Source: Rhodospirillales bacterium
Lineage (GTDB): Bacteria; Pseudomonadota; Alphaproteobacteria; Rhodospirillales; Casp-alpha2
Direction: 5' to 3'
DNA length: 64,000 bases
Assembly (NCBI GenBank): GCA_017644185.1
Contig: JAEPMA010000002.1
Coordinates: 429,229-493,228, forward strand
The notes under the pieces are model-generated. The model saw only the letters and a program-made list of their open reading frames with translations, was not told where the DNA came from and did not search any database. Positions 53,862-62,512 of the stretch are shown piece by piece (position 1 is the stretch's first letter; each line of letters starts with the position of its first letter). Position numbers and translations under genes: made by a program.

Positions 53862-53947
53862 GTTCTTTCCCCTAAGACTTCCGGAGCACGGGCGTGGACG
53901 ACGCCCTGTAAATCCGGCGTGCGTGACGGGCGTTGCTCATGTCGCAA

Positions 53948-54481
53948 TCAGTCTACGGCCACGTTTTCCGGCGCGGCGACGGCGTCTATGTATTCCTCGG
54001 GACGCAGCAACGCCTTGATGACATGCAGAACGATGGCCAGCGTCACGGCGCCAAAACCGATCGGCAAAAACCATCGACCCGGCCATACGACGATGAACGA
54101 CGTCCCCATCATCATCTCGTTGATTTTGAAAGAATGCATGGCGGCACCGAACGTCACGTAAGCCAGCAACCCGAAGAAGCCCGCCGTCAGAATCCCGGTA
54201 AACGCATACAACCAAACCCTCGGCCGCATCGGCAGCTGCCTGACGAACATGTCGACGTAAATATGTTCACGCCGCAATTCGACGATCGCCAGGGGCAGGA
54301 ACACGACGGCGACCATGTAATAAGCCGATACGATTTCGAGTGTTCCCTCGATAGGCATGTTCAGCACATACTTGGCGGCGACATCGGCGACGACATGCAC
54401 CATCATCATGATCAGGCATACACCGGCAAAAAACGCCAGTGCCCGGCTGATGGCTTGCAAGGCTTTATCAATATTTTGCAT
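53948..54481 (-). CDS. dctQ: TRAP transporter small permease (DctQ)
   Basis: 177 residues with four helices; NMPIEGTLEIVSAYYMVAVVFLPLAIVELRREHIYVDMFVRQLP is the DctQ core. The ATG at 54481 lies 117 bp after the receptor gene. Confidence 0.9.
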   Translation of the reverse strand: MQNIDKALQAISRALAFFAGVCLIMMMVHVVADVAAKYVLNMPIEGTLEIVSAYYMVAVVFLPLAIVELRREHIYVDMFVRQLPMRPRVWLYAFTGILTAGFFGLLAYVTFGAAMHSFKINEMMMGTSFIVVWPGRWFLPIGFGAVTLAIVLHVIKALLRPEEYIDAVAAPENVAVD

Positions 54482-54598
54482 ACGCGTTCGCTTCGGCCGT
54501 TATCCGTTCCTCTGGTCGACCGCAGACGGACGATCGCTCATCCGCCCGCGGTCCCCAGGGAGTATTACCTCTAATCGCGGCAATAAGGATAACCGAAA

Positions 54599-55729
54599 TT
54601 ACTTCATTCCGTATGTTGAAGGATCGACGCGGTCATAGACCTCGCGTTTGAGAAGCGATAGCAGCGCCGCCCGATCGGTACGGTCGACATCTTTAAGCAG
54701 CGTCTCCCATTTCATGGCGACCTTCTCGAAGCGAGCTACCAGGGCCGGGACGTCCTTGACCTTGAACTTGTCGGACCCCAGCGAGATCGCGAATTCACGT
54801 GCCTTGGCTTTGTGCTCTTCCACGGACTTGGCCAACCCCGGCTTCGGTTCGTGCAATGTGACGCCCTTTTCCTTCGCCTCGTTGATAATGTCTTGGACGT
54901 CGCTCATGTAACCGATCCCGGTGTCGACGAGCCCCTCGGCAACGGTGTCCAGAAGAACGGTGCGTTGATCCGTGTTCAGTTTCTGCCAGTACGTCCTGTT
55001 GCCGGCATTGATCGACCAATACGCGCCCAGCTCGACGAGCGTCACGTCTTTTGCGACATCCCAGTAAGAGCGTGAACGAAGATCGTCCATGGCGTTCGTC
55101 GCACAATCCAGCTGACCTTTCTCCAGGCCGGTGTAGCTCTCACTCGACGCAACGTTAACCGGCACGGCGCCGACGCTCTTGACCCATTCCGGCAATGCGC
55201 CGCCCGTCGAACGGATTTTCTTGCCTTTGATCGTCTCGAGGCTGTCGATTTCGCTCGTGCAGATCAGTCGGTACGGCGGGGTGGAGAAGCCGCTCATGTA
55301 AACGAGATTATTGCGGCGCCATTGTTCCTGCATCTGTTCATCGAGCATGTTGAACTCGGTCACGGCAAACGAGCCGACGAAGTAGTCGGAATAGATGAAG
55401 GACATCTGGAAGATCGTGTTGTCTTCGGGAATGTCTGACGGGTTATAGGTCCCCGCGATCCAGCCGAAGTGCGCAATCCCGTCGCGAATACCGCTCAGGT
55501 GATCGGCGGGCGCCAGGAGAACGGACCCTGTGTAAAGCTTCGGTTTCAGACTGCCTTTCGAGGTCTCCTCGATATTCTTCAGCCAGTCGGCGTAGCCATA
55601 CTTCGTCACCGGGTGGGACGGCGGCAGCCACATACTCACGGTCATATCGGTCTCGGCGGCAGCGACACTGCTCAGACAAACCGCACACACCGAAACGGCG
55701 CCGGCTAGAGCCATTACTTTGTTTCTCAT
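54599..55729 (-). CDS. dctP: TRAP substrate-binding protein (DctP family)
   Basis: 376 residues with a signal peptide (about 1-25, ending VAAAE). Receptor core KGKKIRSTGGALPEWVKSVGAVPVNVASSESYTGLEKGQLDCATNAMDDL, where R in KIRS is the expected carboxylate contact. The ATG at 55729 has GGGAG eight bases before; a GTG nine bases earlier is possible. Operator 2 lies 120 bp upstream. The importer probably carries the carboxylated substrate of the Rieske/NicX enzymes. Confidence 0.92.
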   Translation of the reverse strand: MRNKVMALAGAVSVCAVCLSSVAAAETDMTVSMWLPPSHPVTKYGYADWLKNIEETSKGSLKPKLYTGSVLLAPADHLSGIRDGIAHFGWIAGTYNPSDIPEDNTIFQMSFIYSDYFVGSFAVTEFNMLDEQMQEQWRRNNLVYMSGFSTPPYRLICTSEIDSLETIKGKKIRSTGGALPEWVKSVGAVPVNVASSESYTGLEKGQLDCATNAMDDLRSRSYWDVAKDVTLVELGAYWSINAGNRTYWQKLNTDQRTVLLDTVAEGLVDTGIGYMSDVQDIINEAKEKGVTLHEPKPGLAKSVEEHKAKAREFAISLGSDKFKVKDVPALVARFEKVAMKWETLLKDVDRTDRAALLSLLKREVYDRVDPSTYGMK

Positions 55730-55848
55730 GACTTGCACTCCCTATTAGCGGGCGCGATCACGCCCGTATCGATTTCGTTGGCGGGATGCCGGTTCGGACA
55801 TCATCGCGCAACAGCCCTGTTTCGGACGTCTTTCGCCGTCCATTAAAT

Positions 55849-55867
55849 TAGTAAAGCTACTTTACTA
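55849..55867. promoter_or_regulatory. MarR-type operator 2
   Basis: TAGTAAAGCTACTTTACTA; the arms extend to ATTAGTAAAG/CTTTACTAAT (55847-55869), 10 bp each with a 3-nt spacer. It sits between the NicX-like gene and the TRAP operon, 120 bp upstream of the receptor start, which gives the importer its own promoter in the same regulon. Confidence 0.88.
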
Positions 55868-55903
55868 ATATTCCTTTTACCGTCAAGCGCCAAATGGCGG
55901 CGC

Positions 55904-56926
55904 TCAACCGCATCCAAGCGCATCCGCCGCCACAAGCACGTCCTGAGGCCCGACGATGCGGCCGTCACCGACGATCATCTCACCATCGATCCAAAGCGAT
56001 TGATTCGTGACAACCGCGTCGGGGTGGTTCTCGCCTCCGCCCGGCTCCCACCAAGGTTTGCCGAGCCCGATGGCGTTACTCCCGCACGACCGGATATCTT
56101 CGATAAATGACGTCCCCGAAAACCGCGCCGTCGGATGGAATCCATACGTGAAATGGATGACCTGGCCATATTCGCCGCCACCCGCCCGGCGCAACGCCCG
56201 GTCCATTGCCATCGTCTGGCCCCCACCGTCGGCGATTTGCTGAATCTTGCCATCGACAATCAGCGTCATCGGCGTGTCGAGCAGCGTATAGAATTCGTGG
56301 AACACCCCATCGAGAACGATCTTCCCCTTCACCGTTTCAGGCACCGGGTAGAAGATACCCGAGCCGAGCGGGGTGTAGGCACCGGGCGCGGATGTGCGGC
56401 GTGATTTCTTGGTCACCGTCTTACCCAACGTGAAGGTGACGTCGGTGCCGGCGGGGTTGGTGACCCGGCAGTCCGCACCTTCCCGCGAGGTGATCAACTG
56501 ATCAAAAGCCTGTTGCAGAGCAAACACCGCGTCCAGGTCCGTGCGCCCGAGCAGATTGTCGAGACCCGTCGCATCGACATCGCCCAGCAGCATGTACCTG
56601 CATTTACCTTGCTTCATGACCGCGTCATGCATATCCGAGCCCGCCATGTATGGGAACGTCATGTCGAACCAGACGTCGCTCTCGAGCGCCGCCCTGGACA
56701 CCACGTCGGAGATGTAGGGGTCGGCCAGCTTGCCCTGAAACGGCAGCTGCGGAATGACCGTCAGCACCGGGTCGGCACCGAGGGCGCGGCAGACCGAGAG
56801 GATTGCTTCGGCGGCGGCCAGGTCGCTCGACGTGTCGGCGGTGAGCAGAACCTGTTCACCCCCCTTCACCATGAAATGGTCGCGCGCGAGAACGTCCGCG
56901 CCCAGAGATGCCGATAGTCCCCTCAT
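55904..56926 (-). CDS. NicX-like / M29-like metalloenzyme (2,5-dihydroxypyridine dioxygenase family)
   Basis: 340 residues. It belongs to the group annotated either as leucyl aminopeptidase (M29-like) or 2,5-dihydroxypyridine 5,6-dioxygenase. C-terminal residues H258 or H264 (VIHFTYGFHP) and H301, D303 (ENHPDAVV) fit the Fe(II) ligands His, His-x-Asp reported for NicX (H265, H318, D320 there, from memory). Length also agrees with NicX (about 350). It is third in the Rieske operon after an alpha/beta hydrolase, which matches the NicX-NicD pairing of nicotinate degradation. Substrate remains inferred. Confidence 0.7.
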   Translation of the reverse strand: MRGLSASLGADVLARDHFMVKGGEQVLLTADTSSDLAAAEAILSVCRALGADPVLTVIPQLPFQGKLADPYISDVVSRAALESDVWFDMTFPYMAGSDMHDAVMKQGKCRYMLLGDVDATGLDNLLGRTDLDAVFALQQAFDQLITSREGADCRVTNPAGTDVTFTLGKTVTKKSRRTSAPGAYTPLGSGIFYPVPETVKGKIVLDGVFHEFYTLLDTPMTLIVDGKIQQIADGGGQTMAMDRALRRAGGGEYGQVIHFTYGFHPTARFSGTSFIEDIRSCGSNAIGLGKPWWEPGGGENHPDAVVTNQSLWIDGEMIVGDGRIVGPQDVLVAADALGCG

Positions 56927-56968
56927 GTCCCTGCCTTTTTGTGATTCCGAGATTTCAACGACGGCCTT

Positions 56969-57802
56969 CTATTTCAGTAAAAACGCGCGCGCGATGTTGT
57001 TGTATTGGTCGGGATGTTCCGCCATCGGCAGATGCCCGCAATTGTCGATGGCCTCAAGCGACGCATCCGGCATTTCAGAAACCGCGGCAATGGCCTGATC
57101 GAACACGCCGCCACGATCCTGCAATCCCCAAACCACAAGGGTCGGCACGGCAATATCCTGTAGCCGTTCGAGTATCCTGTACGGGCGAAAACGTTCCATA
57201 TCGCGCATCGTGGCGATGGTCTGCTCCCAGCATCCGGCGGCCCAGGGCTGGGCATAGCAAAGCGAGAGGAGCACCGTGAGTTCGCGCGGTATCGACGCCG
57301 GATCGTGGAACGTGCCCTCAAGAAGCTTGCCCCACCCTTCCGGGGACAGACTGGTGAGAACCGGTTTGTAGGACGTGTAGATCTTCTCGACGAAACCCGC
57401 CAGTTGCGCCTCGGTGTTGAACGACGATCCACTGCCGTTGATGATCAGCTTGGTGAACCGTTCCGGGGCCTGCAGATAAACATTCGCCGAGATCAGCCCG
57501 CCGTAAGAACTGCCGCTGATCGCGAAGCGGTCGAAACCATATGCGTCGGCCACGCCCAGCAGATGATCGATCTTGTCCTGCACCGTGACGGGCGTCCCCG
57601 GATCCCGGGGACACGTGAACCCATGCCCGAGCATATCGGCGGCAACGACGTGAAAGTCCTGCCCCAGTGCATCGATATTCCGGAGCCACAAATCCGACGT
57701 GATGCTGATCCCGTGCACCAGGATCAAGGGCGGTGCGCCCTTTTCCCCGGCTTCGATGCAGCGCGTCATGACCCCGCCCACGTCGACAAACTTCATCTGC
57801 AT
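56969..57802 (-). CDS. Alpha/beta hydrolase, ring-cleavage-product or N-formyl-amide type
   Basis: 277 residues. Oxyanion segment LVHGISITSDLW, nucleophile elbow GSSYGG (residue about 106-111), acid in VVWGLQDRGG and His in NCGHLPMAEHPDQY, so the triad is complete. It looks like the MhpC/NicD group of C-C or N-formyl-amide hydrolases. The start ATG at 57802 is 4 bp after the Rieske stop and has AGGA at 8 nt. If the neighbour is a 2,5-dihydroxypyridine-type dioxygenase, this would deformylate its product. Confidence 0.87.
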   Translation of the reverse strand: MQMKFVDVGGVMTRCIEAGEKGAPPLILVHGISITSDLWLRNIDALGQDFHVVAADMLGHGFTCPRDPGTPVTVQDKIDHLLGVADAYGFDRFAISGSSYGGLISANVYLQAPERFTKLIINGSGSSFNTEAQLAGFVEKIYTSYKPVLTSLSPEGWGKLLEGTFHDPASIPRELTVLLSLCYAQPWAAGCWEQTIATMRDMERFRPYRILERLQDIAVPTLVVWGLQDRGGVFDQAIAAVSEMPDASLEAIDNCGHLPMAEHPDQYNNIARAFLLK

Positions 57803-57806
57803 CGGC

Positions 57807-58982
57807 TTAGTCCTGCGCCATATTGAAGAGCGATCCATCGGACGCTTTTTTAAGACGATCCATGTAGTTGCTGATGATGTGGTTGACGCCCTTTTCCACC
57901 GGCGACATGCGGCCCGGCTTGAAGTTTCTGGACGCCAAGCCGTTCTGAACGGACTCGAGCATCTGCCGGTCTTCTTCCAGAACACGCTTTTGTGTATCCC
58001 GGTACCCTTCGGCACGCTCCTCGAACTCGGGCTGATCGAAAAACATCTTCGGCACAAGGGTGTAGACCATCAGCCGCGAGCGGGTCGGGCTTATGGGCCA
58101 GGTGATATAGGGGTGCACGGTGTCGGTGCGCGCGAAGAACGTAAAGTTCGGCCCCAACAGACCCGTCGTCGAGAAATCGTTGGCCTTGTCTTCCATCCAC
58201 GGTGCCCGGCCGAAGATCGGCTCGCCCGTCGGCGTCGACGGCCCCGAATTATAGAACGCCAGGTAGCCTCCTCCGGCACGCGGCTCGAATTCGAACGAGT
58301 CCATCGTGAAGGCGCGTCCGTTGGTCGTCTTATGGACAACGTTGACGTGGTAGAAGTCGATCAGGTTCTCGACCAGGAGCTTCCAGTTGCATTCGACCTC
58401 GCCGACCGTCTTGACGGCGAGCTTGTATTCTTCTTGGGGGATGTAGCCGAAATCCTTCTCGAGGGGCGCGACAAACTCTTCGAGGGGAATCGCATCGTCA
58501 TCGAAATTGATGAACAGCCACCCACGCCAGGTTTCCAGACGTATCGGCGGCAGACCGCATTTCTTGGTTTCGAATACCTCGGCGCCCTTCATGTGGGGCG
58601 CCCCCACGAGCTTGCCGTCCAACCCATACGTCCAACCGTGGAATGGACAGCTGAGGACGTTCACATTGCCGGTGCCAAACGCGACTTCGACGCCCCGGTG
58701 CGCGCAGATGTTGGCAAAGGCACGCACATTGCCGTCACGGCCACGCACCAGCACCACCGGCTCGTCAAGAATGCGGATCGCCATGAAGTCACCGGGGTTC
58801 TCGACCTCTTCTTCCCGTCCGACACAAAGCCAGTCCTTCATGAATATCTCGGACTTATCGAGTTCGAAGACCTCGGGAGACGTGTAGATGAACCCTGGTG
58901 CGTGCTGTGCCTGCGCTACGGGCGCCTGAATCTTCTCGAGTTCCTGAGTGGAAATGTGCATGTGGCAATCTTTTTCGTTCAT
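57807..58982 (-). CDS. Rieske ring-hydroxylating oxygenase, alpha subunit
   Basis: 391 residues. Rieske 2Fe-2S ligands C93, H95, C112, H115 (CAHRG...CPFHGWTYG). Mononuclear iron site H212, H217 with bridging D209 (DFYHVNVVH). Start MNEKDCHMHIS at 58982. No beta-subunit gene is nearby, so it is an alpha-only (alpha3) type oxygenase served by the reductase at 51557. First gene of the operon; operator 3 lies 90 bp upstream. Substrate class of such enzymes includes aromatic carboxylates, N-heterocycles and quaternary amines. Confidence 0.93.
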   Translation of the reverse strand: MNEKDCHMHISTQELEKIQAPVAQAQHAPGFIYTSPEVFELDKSEIFMKDWLCVGREEEVENPGDFMAIRILDEPVVLVRGRDGNVRAFANICAHRGVEVAFGTGNVNVLSCPFHGWTYGLDGKLVGAPHMKGAEVFETKKCGLPPIRLETWRGWLFINFDDDAIPLEEFVAPLEKDFGYIPQEEYKLAVKTVGEVECNWKLLVENLIDFYHVNVVHKTTNGRAFTMDSFEFEPRAGGGYLAFYNSGPSTPTGEPIFGRAPWMEDKANDFSTTGLLGPNFTFFARTDTVHPYITWPISPTRSRLMVYTLVPKMFFDQPEFEERAEGYRDTQKRVLEEDRQMLESVQNGLASRNFKPGRMSPVEKGVNHIISNYMDRLKKASDGSLFNMAQD

Positions 58983-59071
58983 TTTCGTCTCCCTTTCCGG
59001 CGGTCTGTTCGGGCGCGTCTCTGTCGGGCCCGATGCCGATCTTGGTAACAGCGTATACGGGGTTTCAATTT

Positions 59072-59090
59072 TAGTAAAGCTTCTTTACTA
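59072..59090. promoter_or_regulatory. MarR-type operator 3
   Basis: TAGTAAAGCTTCTTTACTA between the Rieske operon and the MarR gene. Arms TAGTAAAG/CTTTACTA are exact. It is 90 bp from the Rieske start and 175 bp from the MarR start, so one site can control both divergent transcripts. Confidence 0.88.
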
Positions 59091-59264
59091 TTAACACTTG
59101 AGGTGGTCAAGACGGTCTCCGGACGGCCGATCCAAAACACGATCGCCCCACTGGACGCGACAAGCTGTGTAGAGTAACAGTTGCAATAGATCTTCCGCAC
59201 GCGCCGGCGAGCCATCCGGTGACGTTCCTCGAAACGACAAAATCGGAGCGCTGAGAATCCAATC

Positions 59265-59735
59265 ATGTCCGACCTTTACAGAGGACTGAAGAAGGACCAG
59301 CAACCGAGTTTCCGCACGGAGAACTTCGGCCGGTTGCTGTTGGTTGCCCTCAACAACTGGCAGCAGGCCCTCGTCGAGGGGCTGCAGGCGAAAGGCTTCG
59401 AGGACGTGCGCACGTCGCATATCAGTTTGCTGCGTCACATCGATATGGACGGCACCCGTATTACCGAGATCGCGGAGCGGGCGGGCATCTCGAAGCAGGC
59501 GGTCGGGCAGCTGGTGACGATCTGCAAGGCCCTGGACCTGGTTATGACCGAGACCGATCCCTCAGACCGGCGCGCGAAGATCGTCACGTTCACCGAACAT
59601 GGGCGCCGCCTCATTCACGAGCAGCAAGCCATTATCGAGGCGACCGACAACGCCGTACGGGCAAAGATCGGGGACAAGGACTTCGAGAAACTGCGCCGCC
59701 AGCTGGCCATGCTTTCGGACTGGCCCGAGACATAA
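59265..59735 (+). CDS. MarR family transcriptional regulator
   Basis: 156 residues. Winged HTH with the recognition helix in DGTRITEIAERAGISKQAVGQLVTICKALDLV and the wing TDPSDRRAKIVTFTEHGRRLI. Divergent from the Rieske operon across operator 3. The three matching palindromes in this 8-kb stretch make it the most likely regulator of the whole catabolic set; effector unknown. MarR-type repressors also control nicotinate genes (NicR), which is in keeping with the NicX-like gene. Confidence 0.9.
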   Translation: MSDLYRGLKKDQQPSFRTENFGRLLLVALNNWQQALVEGLQAKGFEDVRTSHISLLRHIDMDGTRITEIAERAGISKQAVGQLVTICKALDLVMTETDPSDRRAKIVTFTEHGRRLIHEQQAIIEATDNAVRAKIGDKDFEKLRRQLAMLSDWPET

Positions 59736-59826
59736 ACGTCACCTTCCCGCCAATCGTCCCGGGCGACATAATGTCGGATTAGTTTCAATGTCGACGGCGT
59801 TCGGCCTGCCAGCGCCGTACCGATGT

Positions 59827-60618
59827 TCACACCAAACTCGGCAACCGACCGAACCCCGTGATTGGATGACGATACCCGGCTATCCGGAGCGCATGCCAGC
59901 ACAGTGCCTGATTGCTGGTGACAACGGGCTTCCCCAGATGGTTTTCCAGCCGCTCAATCAGATGCAGGACGCGCATCGTGGTACAAGAAATAAACAACGC
60001 ATCCACATCGGCCCGGCCGGCAAGTCGTTCAGCGGCTTCAATCATGGATGCCGCATCGATCCGGGCCACTTTCGCATCGTCATCGTTGCAAAACGATCCT
60101 GACGCCAGGACCTCAAATCCGTCGTTTTCCAGTTGACGATGCATGAGAGCGTGAATATCGGGCGCGTAAGGCGTCAACAATGCGATCCTATGCTTGCCCA
60201 GCGCATGCAAGCCAGCCGAAGCCGCAACCAGCGGCATCGTGCATGGCACATCCTTACGTACACCGGTGATTTCCCGGGTGACAGCGTCCGCCCCCAGCAA
60301 CATGGCTGCCGAAGTACAGCCGAACGCGATGACGTCTAGGGGCTCACCTGCCCGTAAAGCGCGCACCGCTGGCCCGATGTGCCGACCCACTTTGGTCAGG
60401 CTTTCCCGGGAAATGGTGTTGTCGTTGACGATACTCCGCGTGAAGAAAGCAGCCCCCGGCAGGCTTTGGAACATCTGACGCCATTCGTACTCGATAGATC
60501 CATCGGATGCGACGAAGATCAATCCAACCGCGGCTTCCGCCGCAATTCCCGGCTCAAGGGTATACGGCAGTTTGGTCGGCATAGCGGCAAACTTTGGCAT
60601 GTCGTTCGTCGGGCTCAT
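59827..60618 (-). CDS. Asp/Glu racemase superfamily protein, EutA-like
   Basis: 263 residues of the maleate isomerase / arylmalonate decarboxylase / EutA group. Two catalytic cysteines C101 (AFGCTSA) and C212 (ISCTTMR) are present. GSFCNDDDAKVARID and KPVVTSNQALCWHALR are features I associate with EutA of ectoine-utilisation clusters rather than with racemases. A DoeA-like gene follows upstream on the same strand, which strengthens EutA. Maleate isomerase (NicE-like) is the alternative and would link it to the NicX cluster. Confidence 0.75.
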   Translation of the reverse strand: MSPTNDMPKFAAMPTKLPYTLEPGIAAEAAVGLIFVASDGSIEYEWRQMFQSLPGAAFFTRSIVNDNTISRESLTKVGRHIGPAVRALRAGEPLDVIAFGCTSAAMLLGADAVTREITGVRKDVPCTMPLVAASAGLHALGKHRIALLTPYAPDIHALMHRQLENDGFEVLASGSFCNDDDAKVARIDAASMIEAAERLAGRADVDALFISCTTMRVLHLIERLENHLGKPVVTSNQALCWHALRIAGYRHPITGFGRLPSLV

Positions 60619-60741
60619 CGATGATCCAGCAGCTGGAAAATTCGTCGGTGCATTTCATTGCATGCTCAAATCAGGCAACAGCAACGAGCACCGCTATCGA
60701 CGTCGGATGCATGCCCAACCATCATTGTCCGCGATTTACAC

Positions 60742-61923
60742 TCAGGAATATTTCTGGACCAACTCTCGCGAAAAATTCGTCAAACACTCACTGCCATCGG
60801 CGGTGATATGGACGGTTTCGGAAAGCTCCAGTCCCCAGCCGTCCATCCACATGCCGAGGATGATGTGAAACGTCATGCCAGGTTCAAGTTCGGTCGTGTC
60901 TTCCTGGCGCAGGCTCACGGCCCGCTCGCCCCAATCGGGCGGAAAGCCGATTCCGATCCCGTATCCTATGCGGCTCTCCTTGGTCAGCCCATAGTTGTCC
61001 AGAACCTTTTGCCAAGCACCATGCACCTCGCCTGCGACAACACCCGGGCGCATCGTTTCCAGTACCTTTTCCATCCCCTCATTGACCGCTTTGGCGGTTG
61101 AGGTCACGTCCGCGGGCAGATCGCGCCCCAGATGCATCGTGCGGGCAAGACCACAGCAGTAGCGCCGGCACGAACCACCCAGCTCAAGGGCGATGGTCTG
61201 GCCTTCCTCGAACGGGTCGTCGGTCCAGGCCGGGTGCGCCGTCGACGCCTTCTCACCGGCCAGAATGATCGGGCTTAGACCGGTCACAGAGCCGCCGAAC
61301 CTGCCGTTGAAGGCGATCTGCGTCTTGAACACCTCCGCCATGACATCGCTTTGACGCACACCGGGTTCAATCAATTCCATGGCGTGCGACATCGTCGCGG
61401 AGGCAATCTCGGATGCGTTCCGCATATAGGCGATTTCCGCCGGCGACTTGCGCAGACGAGCCCTATTAACCAGCAGATCGCAGTCGACAAACGTTGCGTC
61501 CGGCAGTCCGTCAATCAGGCATTGCAGCGAGCGCGGCGAAAAATAATAGGTATCCGACTCGTAGCCGACCCGCTTCACGCCGGGATGCGTGTCCTTAATA
61601 TAAGCCGACAGGGCTTCCGAGGGATGGCAGTCGGTTTTCTGCACATAGCTCTCCGCATACGCGGCCACGTGCGCGTTATCGAGCCACGTGGACAGCAAAG
61701 CACCCGGCCGGTCCATCGCCCGGCCATACCATGTCGGCATCGGATCGTCCGCCGAAACGAGGACGAACTGCGGTACATAGAAAGCCCAATCCTCCGCGCC
61801 CGTCAGCCAGTAGATGTTGTTGGGATCGGAGACCAGCAGTAATTCCACGCCTGCGCCCTGCATATCTTTGCGGACTCGCTCAACGCGGGTTTTGAACTCA
61901 GTATCGGTAAACGGAAGTTTCAT
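60742..61923 (-). CDS. doeA: M24 family protein, ectoine hydrolase (DoeA/EutD)-like
   Basis: 393 residues with creatinase-type N-terminal domain and pita-bread C-terminal domain. The expected M24 metal ligands are partly lost: the usual Asp pair reads IALELGGSCRRYCCGLARTMHLG. This loss and the blocks WLTGAEDWAFYVPQFVLV, YYFSPRSLQCLIDGLPDATFVD, GIGFPPDWGERAVSLRQEDTTELEPGMTFH agree with the DoeA/EutD ectoine hydrolase group, as I remember it, rather than aminopeptidase P. Near EutA-like and AsnC/Lrp genes. Function is inferred. Confidence 0.78.
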   Translation of the reverse strand: MKLPFTDTEFKTRVERVRKDMQGAGVELLLVSDPNNIYWLTGAEDWAFYVPQFVLVSADDPMPTWYGRAMDRPGALLSTWLDNAHVAAYAESYVQKTDCHPSEALSAYIKDTHPGVKRVGYESDTYYFSPRSLQCLIDGLPDATFVDCDLLVNRARLRKSPAEIAYMRNASEIASATMSHAMELIEPGVRQSDVMAEVFKTQIAFNGRFGGSVTGLSPIILAGEKASTAHPAWTDDPFEEGQTIALELGGSCRRYCCGLARTMHLGRDLPADVTSTAKAVNEGMEKVLETMRPGVVAGEVHGAWQKVLDNYGLTKESRIGYGIGIGFPPDWGERAVSLRQEDTTELEPGMTFHIILGMWMDGWGLELSETVHITADGSECLTNFSRELVQKYS

Positions 61924-61965
61924 ATTCGCAACCTGTTATCATTATTTGCATCACATTCACGGTGT

Positions 61966-62499
61966 TTAGCGCCGCTCGGCAGCAGACCAGCGCCGGCCCG
62001 TCTTATCCGTGGTTTCGTCTTCGAAAGGGAGCAGGAAGCCCGCCTTGACCCGGTCGACGACAACCATTGTCTTGAAGGTTTCCACATCCGGGTTTTCGTA
62101 GAGAAAGGATCTCGCGAACTCTTCATACGCCGCCATGTCGCGCGCACTGACGGCTAGAATGAAATCCGTGTCTCCCGTCACGTAATACCCATGCATGACT
62201 TCGGGGGCAGAACGGATCGCGCGCTTGAAGCGGTCGACGATATCCCAGCGATCGCGTACCAGCGTGACCTGCACCAGCATCTGCAGGCGAAACCCGGCCG
62301 CTTCCGGATCGACGATCGAGACGTCTGCCTCGATGACCCCCGACTGGCGCAGTCTTTTCAAGCGGCGCTGGCAAGCGGTGGATGACAGCCCGACCTGCTC
62401 ACCAATCTGCTCCGACGTCAGTCGATTGTTGCCCTGAACGAGATTGAGTATCCGCTCATCCAGTTGATCGCATTCCCGGCGGCGTCCGTTGAAACCCAT
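61966..62499 (-). CDS. Lrp/AsnC family transcriptional regulator
   Basis: 177 residues: HTH at about 10-60 (DQLDERILNLVQGNNRLTSEQIGEQVGLSSTACQRRLKRLRQSGVI) and a RAM ligand domain (MLVQVTLVRDRWDIVDRFKRAI...GYYVTGDTDFILAVSARDMAAYEEFA). AsnC-type genes accompany doeA in many ectoine degradation loci. The frame begins further upstream inside the lyase gene, but the ATG at 62499 gives the normal length. Confidence 0.9.
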   Translation of the reverse strand: MGFNGRRRECDQLDERILNLVQGNNRLTSEQIGEQVGLSSTACQRRLKRLRQSGVIEADVSIVDPEAAGFRLQMLVQVTLVRDRWDIVDRFKRAIRSAPEVMHGYYVTGDTDFILAVSARDMAAYEEFARSFLYENPDVETFKTMVVVDRVKAGFLLPFEDETTDKTGRRWSAAERR

Positions 62500-62512
62500 A
62501 TGTCCGCCGCCC

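Noticed and set aside
57699..59048. Open frame of about 450 codons on the plus strand
   Set aside because: Antisense to the Rieske gene, which shows full iron-sulfur and mononuclear iron ligands.
59827..60618. Maleate isomerase (NicE) completing a nicotinate-type pathway
   Set aside because: Possible by superfamily, but the SNQALCWH and GSF-acidic features and the adjacent DoeA-like gene fit EutA better, and no operator of the MarR type precedes it. Kept as an alternative only.
60742..61923. Ordinary Xaa-Pro aminopeptidase
   Set aside because: The standard M24 metal-ligand Asp residues are not in place, and several blocks agree with the ectoine hydrolase group.
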